NCBI GenBank assembly: GCA_947493215.1
Contig: CANLQE010000001.1
Span: 372,001-436,000, forward strand
Direction: 5' to 3'
DNA: 64,000 nucleotides
Source of the DNA: an uncultured Sphingomonadaceae bacterium
GTDB taxonomy: Bacteria; Pseudomonadota; Alphaproteobacteria; Sphingomonadales; Sphingomonadaceae
The notes beneath the pieces are model-generated. The model saw only the letters and a program-made list of their open reading frames with translations, was not told the DNA's origin and made no database searches. How positions within the stretch are numbered: the first letter of the stretch is position 1; every line of letters starts with the position of its first letter. Shown here in pieces: positions 24,433-33,462 of this stretch. The position numbers and the translations under genes were made by a program.

Positions 24433-27192
24433 TCAAGGGTCCGGGAATCCCGCCGGCGCGCCGGTGGGCACTCCGGCAACGCTGGCCATCACCGCATCGG
24501 ATGCAGCCACCACCGCACCAAGCTTAGCAATTTGATTGTCATCATCCACAACCGCGCGAATGTTGAGCAGCGGCGTGACCCCAATGGCCTGCGCTGACAA
24601 GGTCTGAATTCGCAACAGATAGGCACCATAAGGCACGCCTTCAAACAAGAAGAAGCCGTCAAATTCGCTTTGAGTCTGATGGGTCACGCGCCCTTCAACA
24701 TCCAGAAGTTCCAGACCAACACCCGCCAGTGGCGCGCCGCCTTTGCGCATCAACGTGCCTTCGACCTCGCCTGCACTCACCAGCGGCAGCTCTACCGTGG
24801 CGGCAATGCCCGGCCGCGGCGTTATCACAACACCGGGCAACGCGGGTTGCATATAGGGATCAGGTAAGCTGCTGGTATCAATACCGATCAGCACCGGACG
24901 GAAAGGTTCAAGATTGTCGATAATCGAACGCCCATTCGTATCTGTCGGGGTTAGCGCAGTTGACTGTCCGGCCGTCAATTCAACATTTTCGACCAGTTCT
25001 TCGTTCTCCTGCCGTTTGCCATCTCGATTATTATCCCGATAGACAATCGCCAGTGCTTGGCCACTATTTGCAAGCTTATTGCTCGAGAATCGCAGTTTTC
25101 CGTTACGCGGATCGGGACCGAGACTGAAAGCGAGGTTTAATCCTGCCGCAACAGAACCGTCCGTCGCTGCTTCGGCGCTAGCCGTCAGTGAGAATTTGTC
25201 AAAGCGGCGGATGATTCCAATCGCTGCGCGGCCACGATCAATCCCAACGTCATAACCAAGCTCCGCACGCCAGTCCGCGCGATCTCCGGCACGCCATTCG
25301 CCGGTAAAATTAACCCTTTCGAAACGTTTCTCAGGCGCCAATCGATAGGTCGCTTCCCCGCGCAAGCGCACACCGGCAACCCGCCCGTTGGCGAGCAGCC
25401 GCGCTTCGATCCGGTCCACCGAACCGCCGCCATCGATAAATTGTTTTTCCCAGTTTAACTCGCCCGTTAACGAGAAACGCCGCAAATTCAACGAAGTTCG
25501 GCCCGTCAGGTCCAATGAAGATCGGCCATCGGTGCACGTTTCATATTGCGCATCGATATGGAAGGGCACAATCTTGCTGCCCAGCTTGAAACCATGGTCC
25601 AACGACAGGCGATGCCTGCCGTTCACGTTTTGTTCAATACGGTCTGACCGGAAGCCTCCTCTCGCCCAGATGGTCTCGGCTGTAATCAGGGTGCTGCCTA
25701 GTTCGCCAAGCAATTGGCCACGAAAAGCTGCGCCATTATCGAGGTCTGACGAAGCCGCCAGCTCCACTAAGGCCGGTCCAACCGCACGGCGGACCGATCC
25801 TTCAATATAATTGTGCCGTATCCCGTCAATCTGGAGGCTGAACAGCGAGGCAGCAACCGATGTTTTCGCATTAAGCCCTCGCTCGACGCCAAATCCGCCG
25901 CGCCAACCTGCCTGTCGCAGATTTTCACGCCTGTTAAAGCTGATCAGGTCTTTGCCGGCCTCCTGCCCGCCGGCCCAATAATAGGTTTTCCGTGGCGGAA
26001 TGGAATCAACGCCAACCGGGACCGATTTATTGTCACGGCGTATTTGGCCTTGAGGGCCATAGAGCACCACTTCAAAACGGTTTTGCCCGTAAAGCAGCGG
26101 CACATCGAGAAATTCATAGCGCCCATCGGACCGGTTTTCGGCAAAAGCGAGTAGTTGGCCGTTGCGATACAGTTCCGCGTCCCAGCCCGCAGGCAATTCA
26201 CCACGAAAGCTGGTCCGATCGAAATTGTCCGGACGGTCAACCGGCCGATTGGTAATGATAGCGCCCCGCCCTGCCGTGCTCTGGGACACAAGCGACGTTG
26301 CAAAGGTAGAAACGTCGCCAATGGCCGCATGCGTGGCTTTCAACGGCCCCAAAAGCTCTCCTTTGGGATCCGTGCGATAGGCCCGTAGCCGCAGACTTTC
26401 AGGCACACCCTCGTCGTCAGACGATAGGCGCGCATCAAAGGAGGCCTTTCCGACCTCACCTGAGGCAAAAAGTTCATAACGCACATCAAATTCCTGGCCC
26501 GACCGCTTATCGCGTAATCCGCCAGCGGAAACGACGGCATCTACCGACGGCGTTCGCCAGAATTTATAGGGCTCAGTTGATTGCGGGAGGCTAGAGAGAT
26601 CAAAATTCCGTCGTGGCCGGATTTTTGCGGCCCGCTCCTTGCGCTCCAATGCCCTTTGAAATGGCAATTTGCGCTCTGTTTCGATCACCAACAGCGCATT
26701 GGACAGATCTGGCTTTAGATTAATATCGAGCCAACCCGACAGCGTTTTAGCATCCACGCACCAGCCCTCCGGCGTGTCGTAAATCTCGCCAGATGCCAGC
26801 TTTTTCTGATTGTTCACCTTTTGTACTGTGCTACTGTCGCGCTCGACAGTCAGTGTTTCGCGTTCCGCAAACACCCAACCAGTTGCGCGGCGCGACTTTT
26901 TATCCAACCTAATTGGTAAGTCCAACGCAATGATCATGTCGGCAAAGTCCACGCAAACGCCGCGGTCGGTTTGATAGCCTCTAATGCCATCACCCAGGCG
27001 ATATTTGCCCGAACGCAGGTCAAATAGCAGCGCGTCATCGTCACTGGCGGTCCATCCGCCTTCGGCCCTTGTATCTTGCGCCTGGGCGGCCGGCTCCATA
27101 AACGGCGAAACCGCCGAGATCATGGTGATCCCCGCGGCTAGTGCCAGCGATTTTAGCCGCTGGCGGAATATGGTGCGTTGTTTTTTCATCAT
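24433..27192 (-). CDS. Usher-like outer-membrane protein of a DUF4402 fimbrial locus
   Basis: The protein has 919 residues with a signal peptide (cleavage near AQAQ, residue 38). A unique N-terminal region (about 45-165) holds two weak repeats with Cys in GVCVDFAD and GWCVDAKT. The centre contains ELPAGWDAELYRNGQLL and LLYGQNRFEVVLYGPQG, which match the plug/N-terminal barrel language of fimbrial ushers, followed by alternating amphipathic strands to about 700. The C-terminus has DNNRDGKRQENEE, like an EF-hand or SdrD-type loop, and a carboxypeptidase-regulatory-like repeat (EGTLMRKGGAPLAGVGLELLD). It lies 56 nt after the chaperone gene. Function as secretion pore for the pilin is inferred from context and those motifs. 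Confidence 0.65.
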   Translation of the reverse strand: MMKKQRTIFRQRLKSLALAAGITMISAVSPFMEPAAQAQDTRAEGGWTASDDDALLFDLRSGKYRLGDGIRGYQTDRGVCVDFADMIIALDLPIRLDKKSRRATGWVFAERETLTVERDSSTVQKVNNQKKLASGEIYDTPEGWCVDAKTLSGWLDINLKPDLSNALLVIETERKLPFQRALERKERAAKIRPRRNFDLSSLPQSTEPYKFWRTPSVDAVVSAGGLRDKRSGQEFDVRYELFASGEVGKASFDARLSSDDEGVPESLRLRAYRTDPKGELLGPLKATHAAIGDVSTFATSLVSQSTAGRGAIITNRPVDRPDNFDRTSFRGELPAGWDAELYRNGQLLAFAENRSDGRYEFLDVPLLYGQNRFEVVLYGPQGQIRRDNKSVPVGVDSIPPRKTYYWAGGQEAGKDLISFNRRENLRQAGWRGGFGVERGLNAKTSVAASLFSLQIDGIRHNYIEGSVRRAVGPALVELAASSDLDNGAAFRGQLLGELGSTLITAETIWARGGFRSDRIEQNVNGRHRLSLDHGFKLGSKIVPFHIDAQYETCTDGRSSLDLTGRTSLNLRRFSLTGELNWEKQFIDGGGSVDRIEARLLANGRVAGVRLRGEATYRLAPEKRFERVNFTGEWRAGDRADWRAELGYDVGIDRGRAAIGIIRRFDKFSLTASAEAATDGSVAAGLNLAFSLGPDPRNGKLRFSSNKLANSGQALAIVYRDNNRDGKRQENEELVENVELTAGQSTALTPTDTNGRSIIDNLEPFRPVLIGIDTSSLPDPYMQPALPGVVITPRPGIAATVELPLVSAGEVEGTLMRKGGAPLAGVGLELLDVEGRVTHQTQSEFDGFFLFEGVPYGAYLLRIQTLSAQAIGVTPLLNIRAVVDDDNQIAKLGAVVAASDAVMASVAGVPTGAPAGFPDP

Positions 27193-27248
27193 CGTAATTT
27201 TAGACTGCTTAACGGCGTGACGTCAGTCTAAACGGTTGATATAAAAGC

Positions 27249-28091
27249 TTATCTAAGAACCAAATCGGTTTTGGTTATTAATCCGCCGCCGACATTACGG
27301 GGCTCATAATATTCGATCGAGAGCGGCCCTTTAAGTTGGGCTGCAACTTCAGGGGGGATTGGCAATGATACTGTTCTGCTGGCGATTTCGGGATAGACGG
27401 CAATGCCGCGAACTAGCAGCAGTGGCTCATCCACGCCCTGTTTAACGACGCGAATCTCGCCATAAGTGGAGCGGTCGCCCGTGCGACTCAGATCAAAGGC
27501 AAAAGCTTGTCCCTCGTCTCCCTGCTCGATACGAGCATTTGCAATAGCGGCTGTTGCCGTCAATTTTCCATGCCGGATAATAACCGGAATGGTTACCCCA
27601 TATATAGGGGTCAACGCGATAGAGAATCCTTCAGTCTGCTCTGTTGGGGCCGTAACCGATGTCGCTTTGGGAACAGCGCGAAACAGAAGATGAACGCGAT
27701 ACTCTCCGTCCGCCAGATTTTTTGGTGCTCTGACGCCAAGACGGATAGCTTGTGGTTGGTTGGGCGGCAGGGTTACACGGCGCGGCGCATAGCGGATCAT
27801 ATCCTTCGCGGCCTGCTCCAGCTCGTTGACTTCTTCGGGACTGACATCCGTCAGTTTGCCCTCGGCGGTCATTCGGCGAAGCTCCAAGGAGATTCGATAA
27901 GTTGCTGTTTCCGAACCAATATTATTCAAAATAACTTCGGTACCGCGCTGACCATCAAGAATGATCCGGGTCGGAGCGACGAGAAGATCACCCGCTGCCT
28001 GTGCTGTTTGTACAGGGAGCGTGAGAGCCGCTGCCATCATTCCCAAGCCAACACATATATTGTTCAGTCGTTTCAGACTCCTGGTCGCCAT
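27249..28091 (-). CDS. Fimbrial periplasmic chaperone-like protein
   Basis: This is a 280-residue exported protein. A signal peptide ends near AQAAG (about residue 34). The mature part begins LLVAPTRIILDGQRGTEVILNNIGSETATYRISLE, the Ig-like first domain of PapD-type chaperones, and RYAPRRVTLPPNQPQAIRLGVR matches the family's edge strand region. It probably caps and delivers the DUF4402 pilin encoded upstream to the usher-like protein encoded downstream. ATG 28091 has GGAGATAA before it; an in-frame TTG at 28109 is less likely. The gene is third-closest in size to typical chaperones (about 240), slightly long. Confidence 0.75.
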   Translation of the reverse strand: MATRSLKRLNNICVGLGMMAAALTLPVQTAQAAGDLLVAPTRIILDGQRGTEVILNNIGSETATYRISLELRRMTAEGKLTDVSPEEVNELEQAAKDMIRYAPRRVTLPPNQPQAIRLGVRAPKNLADGEYRVHLLFRAVPKATSVTAPTEQTEGFSIALTPIYGVTIPVIIRHGKLTATAAIANARIEQGDEGQAFAFDLSRTGDRSTYGEIRVVKQGVDEPLLLVRGIAVYPEIASRTVSLPIPPEVAAQLKGPLSIEYYEPRNVGGGLITKTDLVLR

Positions 28092-28261
28092 CTTTATCTC
28101 CGGTTTCAATACTGGTCATCCGGACAGGCGGTCTCCCGCACATATCCCCACGCCTTGACTATGGCAAAAGAGGGTTACCAAAGCGCTAACCACGCCATCT
28201 ATTTATCGACTGCGGGCCGCCAATCGGTAAAATCAGCAGGTCAAACAGCAAGAACCCGCCC

Positions 28262-28291
28262 ACAACATATGTCGCGGACGGGCTTCTAACT
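28262..28291 (-). other. Second intercistronic hairpin between pilin and chaperone genes
   Basis: On the minus strand CCCGTCC pairs with GGGCGGG (one G-U pair), with the inner ACATATGT able to pair as well. No T-run follows. Together with the adjacent hairpin at 28304-28323 it could slow RNA decay from the 3' side or cause partial termination. The outer boundaries are approximate. Confidence 0.35.
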
Positions 28292-28303
28292 TGTTGAACA
28301 TCA

Positions 28304-28323
28304 CTATCCTGCGAACAGGATAG
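28304..28323 (-). terminator. Hairpin directly after the pilin gene
   Basis: CTATCCTG and CAGGATAG form a perfect 8-bp stem; on the mRNA the loop is TTCG. It starts 10 nt after the pilin stop codon. No T-run follows, so it is a weak terminator or an RNA stabiliser. In fimbrial operons such a structure commonly lets pilin mRNA outnumber chaperone and usher mRNA. Confidence 0.6.
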
Positions 28324-28332
28324 CTAAATTGT

Positions 28333-28833
28333 TCAAGGATATTCGACAGTTACCGTGAAGGTACCAAGATAGGCGCCATCGGTCTGGTTGGCTGCAACGT
28401 CAAGCGCGCCGCCTACAGAGAAACCGCCATTACCAGAACCATCCAACGCGGTCAGCGCGGTGTTGCTCAAGTTGGCATTCATGATCGCGCCGCTTGGGCC
28501 GTTCAATGTAACGGACGTAGGTACGGTCAATGTAACAGCTTCTGAAGCCGAACCGGTAACGCTGAAGTCAGCAGCATCGGATGCACCGGTACAAACAACG
28601 TTCGTACAAGCAGCACGCGTACCGTCATTGCCGACAACTACGGTTTCAGCTGTGCCGGTTGTAATGATTGTGCCGAAATCAAGATCTGTGCCGGCATCTT
28701 TAGTAACGGTCAGTTCTTCAAGGATGTTTGCACGTGCATCTGCAGTTGCAGTGGCGGCGTGAGCAGCATTTGCACCCATTACAGAAGCGGCAAGCACGGA
28801 AGAAGCCACAACGGCTTTGATAAATTTAGACAT
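28333..28833 (-). CDS. DUF4402 pilin-like protein (probable major fibre subunit)
   Basis: The 166-residue protein has a clear signal peptide with cleavage after AAHA (about residue 27). The mature chain starts ATATADARANILEELTV and goes on to LDFGTII, the DUF4402 pattern. It is rich in Thr, Ala, Val and Gly, has a single Cys pair in AACTNVVC that may form a disulphide, and ends in TVTVEYP, like a terminal beta strand. AGGGA precedes ATG 28833. It is first in an operon with chaperone and usher-like genes, so it is the likely fibre subunit. It has a paralogue at 53.5 kb. Confidence 0.78.
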   Translation of the reverse strand: MSKFIKAVVASSVLAASVMGANAAHAATATADARANILEELTVTKDAGTDLDFGTIITTGTAETVVVGNDGTRAACTNVVCTGASDAADFSVTGSASEAVTLTVPTSVTLNGPSGAIMNANLSNTALTALDGSGNGGFSVGGALDVAANQTDGAYLGTFTVTVEYP

Positions 28834-28887
28834 ATTTTCTGGTCCCTATATTTTACTACTATACGAAAGGGCGCCTACGGTGCGTCC

Positions 28888-28908
28888 GGCCAAACCCACT
28901 GGCCAAAC
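28888..28908. repeat. Direct repeat GGCCAAAC, 13-bp period, upstream of the pilin gene
   Basis: GGCCAAAC occurs at 28888-28895 and again at 28901-28908. It lies 55-75 nt before the pilin start, inside the likely leader or promoter. A spacing of 13 bp is a little over one helical turn. It may bind a regulator; chance cannot be excluded. Confidence 0.35.
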
Positions 28909-29004
28909 GTCGCTCTACGCCAACATTCGAGATTGCTTATCGGGGAAAAAGGATAAGGCTTTGCTGCCAGCCATGGTTAAAAAATTGTAAACTAGATAAC
29001 CATC

Positions 29005-29037
29005 TGTAATATAATGATTATATAGGATTATATTACA
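29005..29037. repeat. 11-bp perfect AT-rich inverted repeat between parB and the pilin gene
   Basis: TGTAATATAAT and ATTATATTACA are exact reverse complements separated by 11 nt, giving a centre-to-centre distance of about two helical turns. It sits 172 nt upstream of the pilin start and 61 nt after the parB stop. An operator for a dimeric regulator of the pilin operon, or a weak parB 3' structure, are the two readings. Confidence 0.5.
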
Positions 29038-29097
29038 AAATTTTAGAATTCAGAATCGGCAATATGCCGTGAAATCCGTGTTAAAAAGGGATCAAAT

Positions 29098-30057
29098 CTA
29101 AATATGTTCGCCCGTTAACCGCTGACAAATAAGGTCCAGCTGATCGAGATTGCTATAATCTATGGTCATCGATCCGGCGCCGGTCTGTCCGTTGGACTGG
29201 ATCGTTACTTTCAAACCAAGCAGGTCACCCAAATGGCTTTCAACGGCTCGTATATCAGCATCATTTTCACTGACCCCAGCTGACGGCAGTTTGTTTTTGC
29301 GCCGCGTTCCGCCCAAGGCTTTACGCACGAGCTTCTCTGTGTCCCGAACTGACAGTCCCTGTTTCACGACCTGCTTAGACAGTTCCACCGCATCAGGAGC
29401 ATTAATGAGCGCCCGCGCATGCCCCATCGTCAGCTTGTCTTCTCCCACCAAATTGCGAACAGATTCAGGCAAATCCAATAATCGCATGAGATTCGCGATA
29501 TGGCTCCGGGATTTACCGACCAATTCCGCCAATTTTGCTTGACTATGGCCAAAATCATCTTTCAGCTTCACATAGGCTTCGGCTTCTTCAACAGCGTTGA
29601 GATCACGACGCTGCACATTTTCAACAATCGCAATCTCCAGTGTTTCAGCGTCATTAAGACTGCGAACAATCGCTGGAACACGGTGAAGCCGGGCACGTTG
29701 CGCCGCGCGCCAGCGGCGTTCGCCGGCAACAATCTGAAAATTTTTACCATGGGGCCGCACGACGATAGGTTGAATCACCCCACGCAGCTTCATGCTATCG
29801 GCCAGTTCATCCAGCGCCTCATTGTCAAAAGTCTGACGCGGCTGATCTGGGTTCGGACGGATATCAGATATTGCGATAGACCGTAGGCCGTCTGTACGGG
29901 CCTCTGGACTATTTTCATCAATCTGTGCTTCTGTTGCCTGAATCAAAGGTTCTTCGCGCTGAATCTCACCAAAAAGGGAGTTTAGCCCCCTTCCCAGTCC
30001 AGTAGCTTTTTTAATCGCAGCCTTTTTCGGCAATGGAGCTTCCTCTTCTTTCGCCAT
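29098..30057 (-). CDS. parB: Chromosome partitioning protein ParB
   Basis: The 319-residue protein has the ParB/Spo0J layout. A basic N-terminal stretch with GLGRGLNSLF is the ParA-contact motif. The CTP-binding domain contains PNPDQPRQTFD, QPIVVRP and GERRWRAAQRA. A helix-turn-helix (SQAKLAELVGKSRSHIANLMRLL) binds parS, and a C-terminal dimer domain ends the protein. It loads at parS sites and spreads to organise the origin region. ATG 30057 shares one base with the parA stop (TGATG). Four parS sites lie 0.9-12.5 kb away. Confidence 0.95.
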   Translation of the reverse strand: MAKEEEAPLPKKAAIKKATGLGRGLNSLFGEIQREEPLIQATEAQIDENSPEARTDGLRSIAISDIRPNPDQPRQTFDNEALDELADSMKLRGVIQPIVVRPHGKNFQIVAGERRWRAAQRARLHRVPAIVRSLNDAETLEIAIVENVQRRDLNAVEEAEAYVKLKDDFGHSQAKLAELVGKSRSHIANLMRLLDLPESVRNLVGEDKLTMGHARALINAPDAVELSKQVVKQGLSVRDTEKLVRKALGGTRRKNKLPSAGVSENDADIRAVESHLGDLLGLKVTIQSNGQTGAGSMTIDYSNLDQLDLICQRLTGEHI

Positions 30058-30839
30058 CACGCAGCCACCTTCCGTTCTGGCAGACGCGTAATCAATTCCC
30101 GCGCCAGATTGATATAGGCTTCCGATCCGCTACACCGGTGATCATAGATCAAAGCCGGCAAGCCATGGCTTGGAGCCTCTGAAAGCCTCACATTTCTGGG
30201 GATTACCGTATCAAATACAACATTTCCAAGACAGGCTCGAACATCGTCGGAAACCTGTTCGGTCAGCTTGTTGCGGCGATCATACATGGTCAGCACGACA
30301 CCCATGACCGACAATGCACGATTAAAACGCGCTCTTATACGTTCAACAGTCTGCAGCAACTGGCTCAGCCCCTCCAATGCAAAAAATTCGCATTGCAGCG
30401 GCACCAACAACGATTCAACAGCGACCATTGCGTTGAGGGTCAACAAGCCAAGCGACGGCGGGCAATCGATCAGACAGATGTCCCACCGACCATCATCACC
30501 CGCGTCCAGGGCTTTCTTGAGACGATGAGTCCGCTCTTCAAACTCGACCAACTCAATTTCCGCGCCAGACAGATCCACAACCGCCGGCACAATATCAAGT
30601 CCAGGTACCCGCGTTTGGATCGCACATTCAGCCAACGGGATATCGGAAATCAGCAGATCATAGCTGCTATGCGTGCGCTCTGCCTGGTTCAGGCCAAGCC
30701 CTGTCGATGCGTTACCCTGTGGATCTAGGTCAATCAGCAAGACTTTCCAACCACTCGCAGCAAGAGCGGTTGCCATATTAATGGCTGTGGTCGTTTTACC
30801 AACACCGCCTTTTTGATTTGCTATCGCTATCCGGACCAT
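30057..30839 (-). CDS. parA: Chromosome partitioning ATPase ParA
   Basis: The 260-residue Walker-type ATPase has the deviant Walker A KGGVGKTTT near 10-18, LLIDLDPQGNAS as Walker A' and CLIDCPPSLGLLT as Walker B. It binds DNA non-specifically as an ATP dimer and drives ParB-parS complexes toward the cell pole. It is located between rsmG and parB in the common alphaproteobacterial order mnmG-rsmG-parA-parB. Start ATG at 30839; 43 nt separate it from the rsmG stop. Confidence 0.96.
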   Translation of the reverse strand: MVRIAIANQKGGVGKTTTAINMATALAASGWKVLLIDLDPQGNASTGLGLNQAERTHSSYDLLISDIPLAECAIQTRVPGLDIVPAVVDLSGAEIELVEFEERTHRLKKALDAGDDGRWDICLIDCPPSLGLLTLNAMVAVESLLVPLQCEFFALEGLSQLLQTVERIRARFNRALSVMGVVLTMYDRRNKLTEQVSDDVRACLGNVVFDTVIPRNVRLSEAPSHGLPALIYDHRCSGSEAYINLARELITRLPERKVAA

Positions 30840-30882
30840 TTTACGCAGAACCCTTTGCTAAGCTAAGATAAAATAATGCTTT

Positions 30883-31500
30883 TCAGCCTATCCCAACCAA
30901 TATTCCCGCTTCCGGGTCGGTCAAACTATGTTCCACGTGGAACATTTTTTGTCGTTTTGGCGATAGGCCTTTTAACTCCCTTACCGCATTTTTGCCTTTA
31001 GGTAAGAGCCAAACAGTATTATCTGTGGAAAACCGGTGTGAAAGTGACAATAGTTTCTGTAATGGCGCAAAAGCTCTGGCACTAATAACGTCCACAGGAT
31101 GGCTTTCGACATTCTCCAAACGCTCTCCAAAAACCAAGGCGTTTTCGGTCAATCCCAGCTTCTGCACGACAGTTTCAAGGAAGGCGCTCCGGCGAGAGCG
31201 TGATTCCACCATCTGCACTTTATAGTCGCTCAATATCGCAATGATGATCCCGGGGAAACCTGCACCGGTCCCAAGGTCCATCCAAATCTTACCGTTCCCG
31301 TCCTTGGGCGCGTGCATCAGCAACTGAGCACTATCGACAACATGGCGGTCCCAAATATGATCGGCGCTTGATTTGGAAATGAGATTCTGGAGCAACATTT
31401 CTTCAGCTAGCAAGGCCAGAAAAGCCTCAAGCTTTTCCCATGTTTCACGTGGAACATCAAAATTCTTGCGCAGCCAATCCTGCGCCTCTTGTTCCGTCAT
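30883..31500 (-). CDS. rsmG: 16S rRNA (guanine527-N7)-methyltransferase RsmG
   Basis: RsmG methylates G527 of 16S rRNA using S-adenosylmethionine. The SAM loop MDLGTGAGFPGI lies near residue 70 and VISARAFAPL is the following RsmG motif. ATG 31500 (205 residues) gives the family's usual length; the frame is open further upstream into mnmG but that would be 30 residues too long. Two parS sites are embedded in the coding sequence: one encodes VPRETW near the N-terminus, the other MFHVEH near the C-terminus. The gene starts 8 nt after the mnmG stop. Confidence 0.94.
   Translation of the reverse strand: MTEQEAQDWLRKNFDVPRETWEKLEAFLALLAEEMLLQNLISKSSADHIWDRHVVDSAQLLMHAPKDGNGKIWMDLGTGAGFPGIIIAILSDYKVQMVESRSRRSAFLETVVQKLGLTENALVFGERLENVESHPVDVISARAFAPLQKLLSLSHRFSTDNTVWLLPKGKNAVRELKGLSPKRQKMFHVEHSLTDPEAGILVGIG
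30929..30944. other. parS: parS site 1 (within rsmG, 3' part)
   Basis: TGTTCCACGTGGAACA is a perfect 16-bp palindrome and fits the ParB-binding consensus TGTTNCACGTGNAACA. It is read through as rsmG codons for M-F-H-V-E-H. Confidence 0.93.
31441..31456. other. parS: parS site 2 (within rsmG, 5' part)
   Basis: TGTTTCACGTGGAACA matches the ParB consensus with one non-palindromic position. It encodes VPRET of RsmG on the minus strand. Confidence 0.9.
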
Positions 31501-31507
31501 ATCTTGA

Positions 31508-33373
31508 TCATGCCGCCAAGGTCTTGGCTTCGCGCCGGCGAGCGTGCACCAAAATGGCCGCGAGGGCCGCTGGTGTAATGCCCCGAACACGGGACGCAGC
31601 AGCCAGCGTTTGGGGCCTTGCGCCTTTCAAACGCTCAACCATTTCATTCGACAGTCCAGCTATCGCAGCATAGTCGAGATCGTCGCCCAGTCGTATCTGT
31701 TCATTCGCCCGCAAGTCTCTGAGCTCCGATTCCTGACGCTGCAGATACGGCGCGTAGCGCGCGTCTTCCTCTACCTCTGCCAACAGTCCCTCATGGGTAT
31801 TTGCGACAGATATTCCCAAACCGCCTAAGGCATTAATCGAAATATTGGGGAAGCGCAGCCAGTCAAACAAAGGCTGTTTGGTTCCATCCCGACGCACTTC
31901 AATCCCTTGGTCCGCAATCGCTTCGCAACTATAAACGGCCTCAAGCTCATTCATGATTGCCATACGCTGTGTCTGACGCTGGTTAAACCAAGCGCGTCTT
32001 TCTGAACCCAGACAACCAATGGCTTCGGCAACAGGGCTCAAGCGCGTGGTCGCATTATCTGCCCGCAACCGCAGACGATATTCCGCGCGCGCCGTCAGCA
32101 TGCGATAAGGTTCAGTGACCCCTTGCAGCACAAGATCATCAATCATCACCGCCATATAGCTCGTACCGCGATCAAGCTGCGGGGCATCTTTCCCCTGAAT
32201 GGCGCAAGCCGCGCCGATACCGGCAACCAGGCCCTGGGCTGCCGCTTCTTCATATCCGGTGGTGCCATTAATCTGGCCAGCACAATATAGCCCATCCAGA
32301 TCGCGGACCTTTAAAGAGCGGTCCAGCGCACGGGGATCGATATGATCATATTCCACCGCATAGCCCGGTACGATAATTTCCGCCTTGGCAAGCCCGTCCA
32401 TGGTCCGAACAAAAGCCTCTTGAACATCGACAGGCAAAGATGTGCTGATCCCATTTGGATAGACTAAATGGGTGTCGAGCCCTTCCGGTTCCAGGAACAC
32501 CTGATGGGAATCGCGATCCGCGAAGCGGTGAATCTTATCCTCGATTGATGGACAATATCGCGGCCCCTGCGCATCAATCGCACCGCTGAACAATGGCGAG
32601 CGGTCGAGATTATCACGGATGATATCATGGGTTGCGGCACTGGTCCGGCTGACCGCACAAAATGTCTGAGGCACTTCGCGCCGGGATGACATTGGCGACA
32701 TGGTCCAAGCATCATCATCAGACGGTTGCTCTGGAAGCGCTGCCCAATCGATAGTTCGACCATCTATCCGCGGCGGTGTTCCGGTTTTCAGACGCGCTAT
32801 GGGCAGATCCGCATTGCGAATCTGTTGGCCAAGAGACACAGCGCTGGCCTCTCCTGTCCGGCCACCGGCAAATGTTTCTTCGCCGCGAAAGAGCTTCCCG
32901 TTCAAGAAAGTGCCGGTCGCCAATATAACCGCCGATGCCGTAATCTGACGCTCGTCAGCAAAATTAATTCCGCTCACGGTCTGTCCATCAAAGATCAACG
33001 ACGCGACTTCGCCTTCAACAATTGACAGATTGTCTTGCGCATCCAACATCCGTTGAATGGCCGCTTTATAGAGCTTGCGATCCGCCTGAACACGGGGGCC
33101 CTGCACGGCGGCGCCTTTGGACAGATTGAGCATGCGATAGTGGATGGCGGCGGCATCGGCTGCCCTTCCGATCAGGCCATCAAACGCATCGACTTCGCGC
33201 ACCAGATGCCCTTTACCCAAGCCGCCAATGGCTGGATTGCAAGACATGGCGCCAATGCTGTCTTTGGTAAAACTGACCAACGCCGTCCGCACGCCAATGC
33301 GCGCCGCGACAGCCGCGGCTTCACAGCCAGCATGTCCACCCCCTACGACAATCAGATCAAAATCACAGTTCAT
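31508..33373 (-). CDS. mnmG: tRNA uridine-5-carboxymethylaminomethyl modification enzyme MnmG (GidA)
   Basis: The 621-residue FAD protein begins [16 protein letters not shown] (FAD fingerprint) and has the family signatures [11 protein letters not shown] and [17 protein letters not shown] near 355-370. With MnmE it builds the carboxymethylaminomethyl group at uridine-34 of several tRNAs. The start at ATG 33373 places the FAD motif at once; the upstream extension of 16 residues is not conserved. Order mnmE-mnmG-rsmG-parA-parB on one strand is the classical origin-side cluster. Confidence 0.96.
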   Translation of the reverse strand: MNCDFDLIVVGGGHAGCEAAAVAARIGVRTALVSFTKDSIGAMSCNPAIGGLGKGHLVREVDAFDGLIGRAADAAAIHYRMLNLSKGAAVQGPRVQADRKLYKAAIQRMLDAQDNLSIVEGEVASLIFDGQTVSGINFADERQITASAVILATGTFLNGKLFRGEETFAGGRTGEASAVSLGQQIRNADLPIARLKTGTPPRIDGRTIDWAALPEQPSDDDAWTMSPMSSRREVPQTFCAVSRTSAATHDIIRDNLDRSPLFSGAIDAQGPRYCPSIEDKIHRFADRDSHQVFLEPEGLDTHLVYPNGISTSLPVDVQEAFVRTMDGLAKAEIIVPGYAVEYDHIDPRALDRSLKVRDLDGLYCAGQINGTTGYEEAAAQGLVAGIGAACAIQGKDAPQLDRGTSYMAVMIDDLVLQGVTEPYRMLTARAEYRLRLRADNATTRLSPVAEAIGCLGSERRAWFNQRQTQRMAIMNELEAVYSCEAIADQGIEVRRDGTKQPLFDWLRFPNISINALGGLGISVANTHEGLLAEVEEDARYAPYLQRQESELRDLRANEQIRLGDDLDYAAIAGLSNEMVERLKGARPQTLAAASRVRGITPAALAAILVHARRREAKTLAA

Positions 33374-33442
33374 GCTGCGCCCATAGCGGAACCTAGGTTT
33401 CAGGTCAAAATGATCTCGCAACCCGGCTCAGTCTCCAAGCAA

Positions 33443-33458
33443 TGTTCCACGTGGAACA
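33443..33458. other. parS: parS site 3 (mnmE-mnmG intergenic)
   Basis: TGTTCCACGTGGAACA, a perfect palindrome identical to site 1, lies in the 89-nt gap between mnmE and mnmG, 5 nt from the mnmE stop codon. Confidence 0.94.
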
Positions 33459-33462
33459 GCTT

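Noticed and set aside
27507-28289. 260-residue plus-strand frame opposite the chaperone gene
   Set aside because: No domain, no ribosome site and overlaps the exported chaperone with clear signal peptide.
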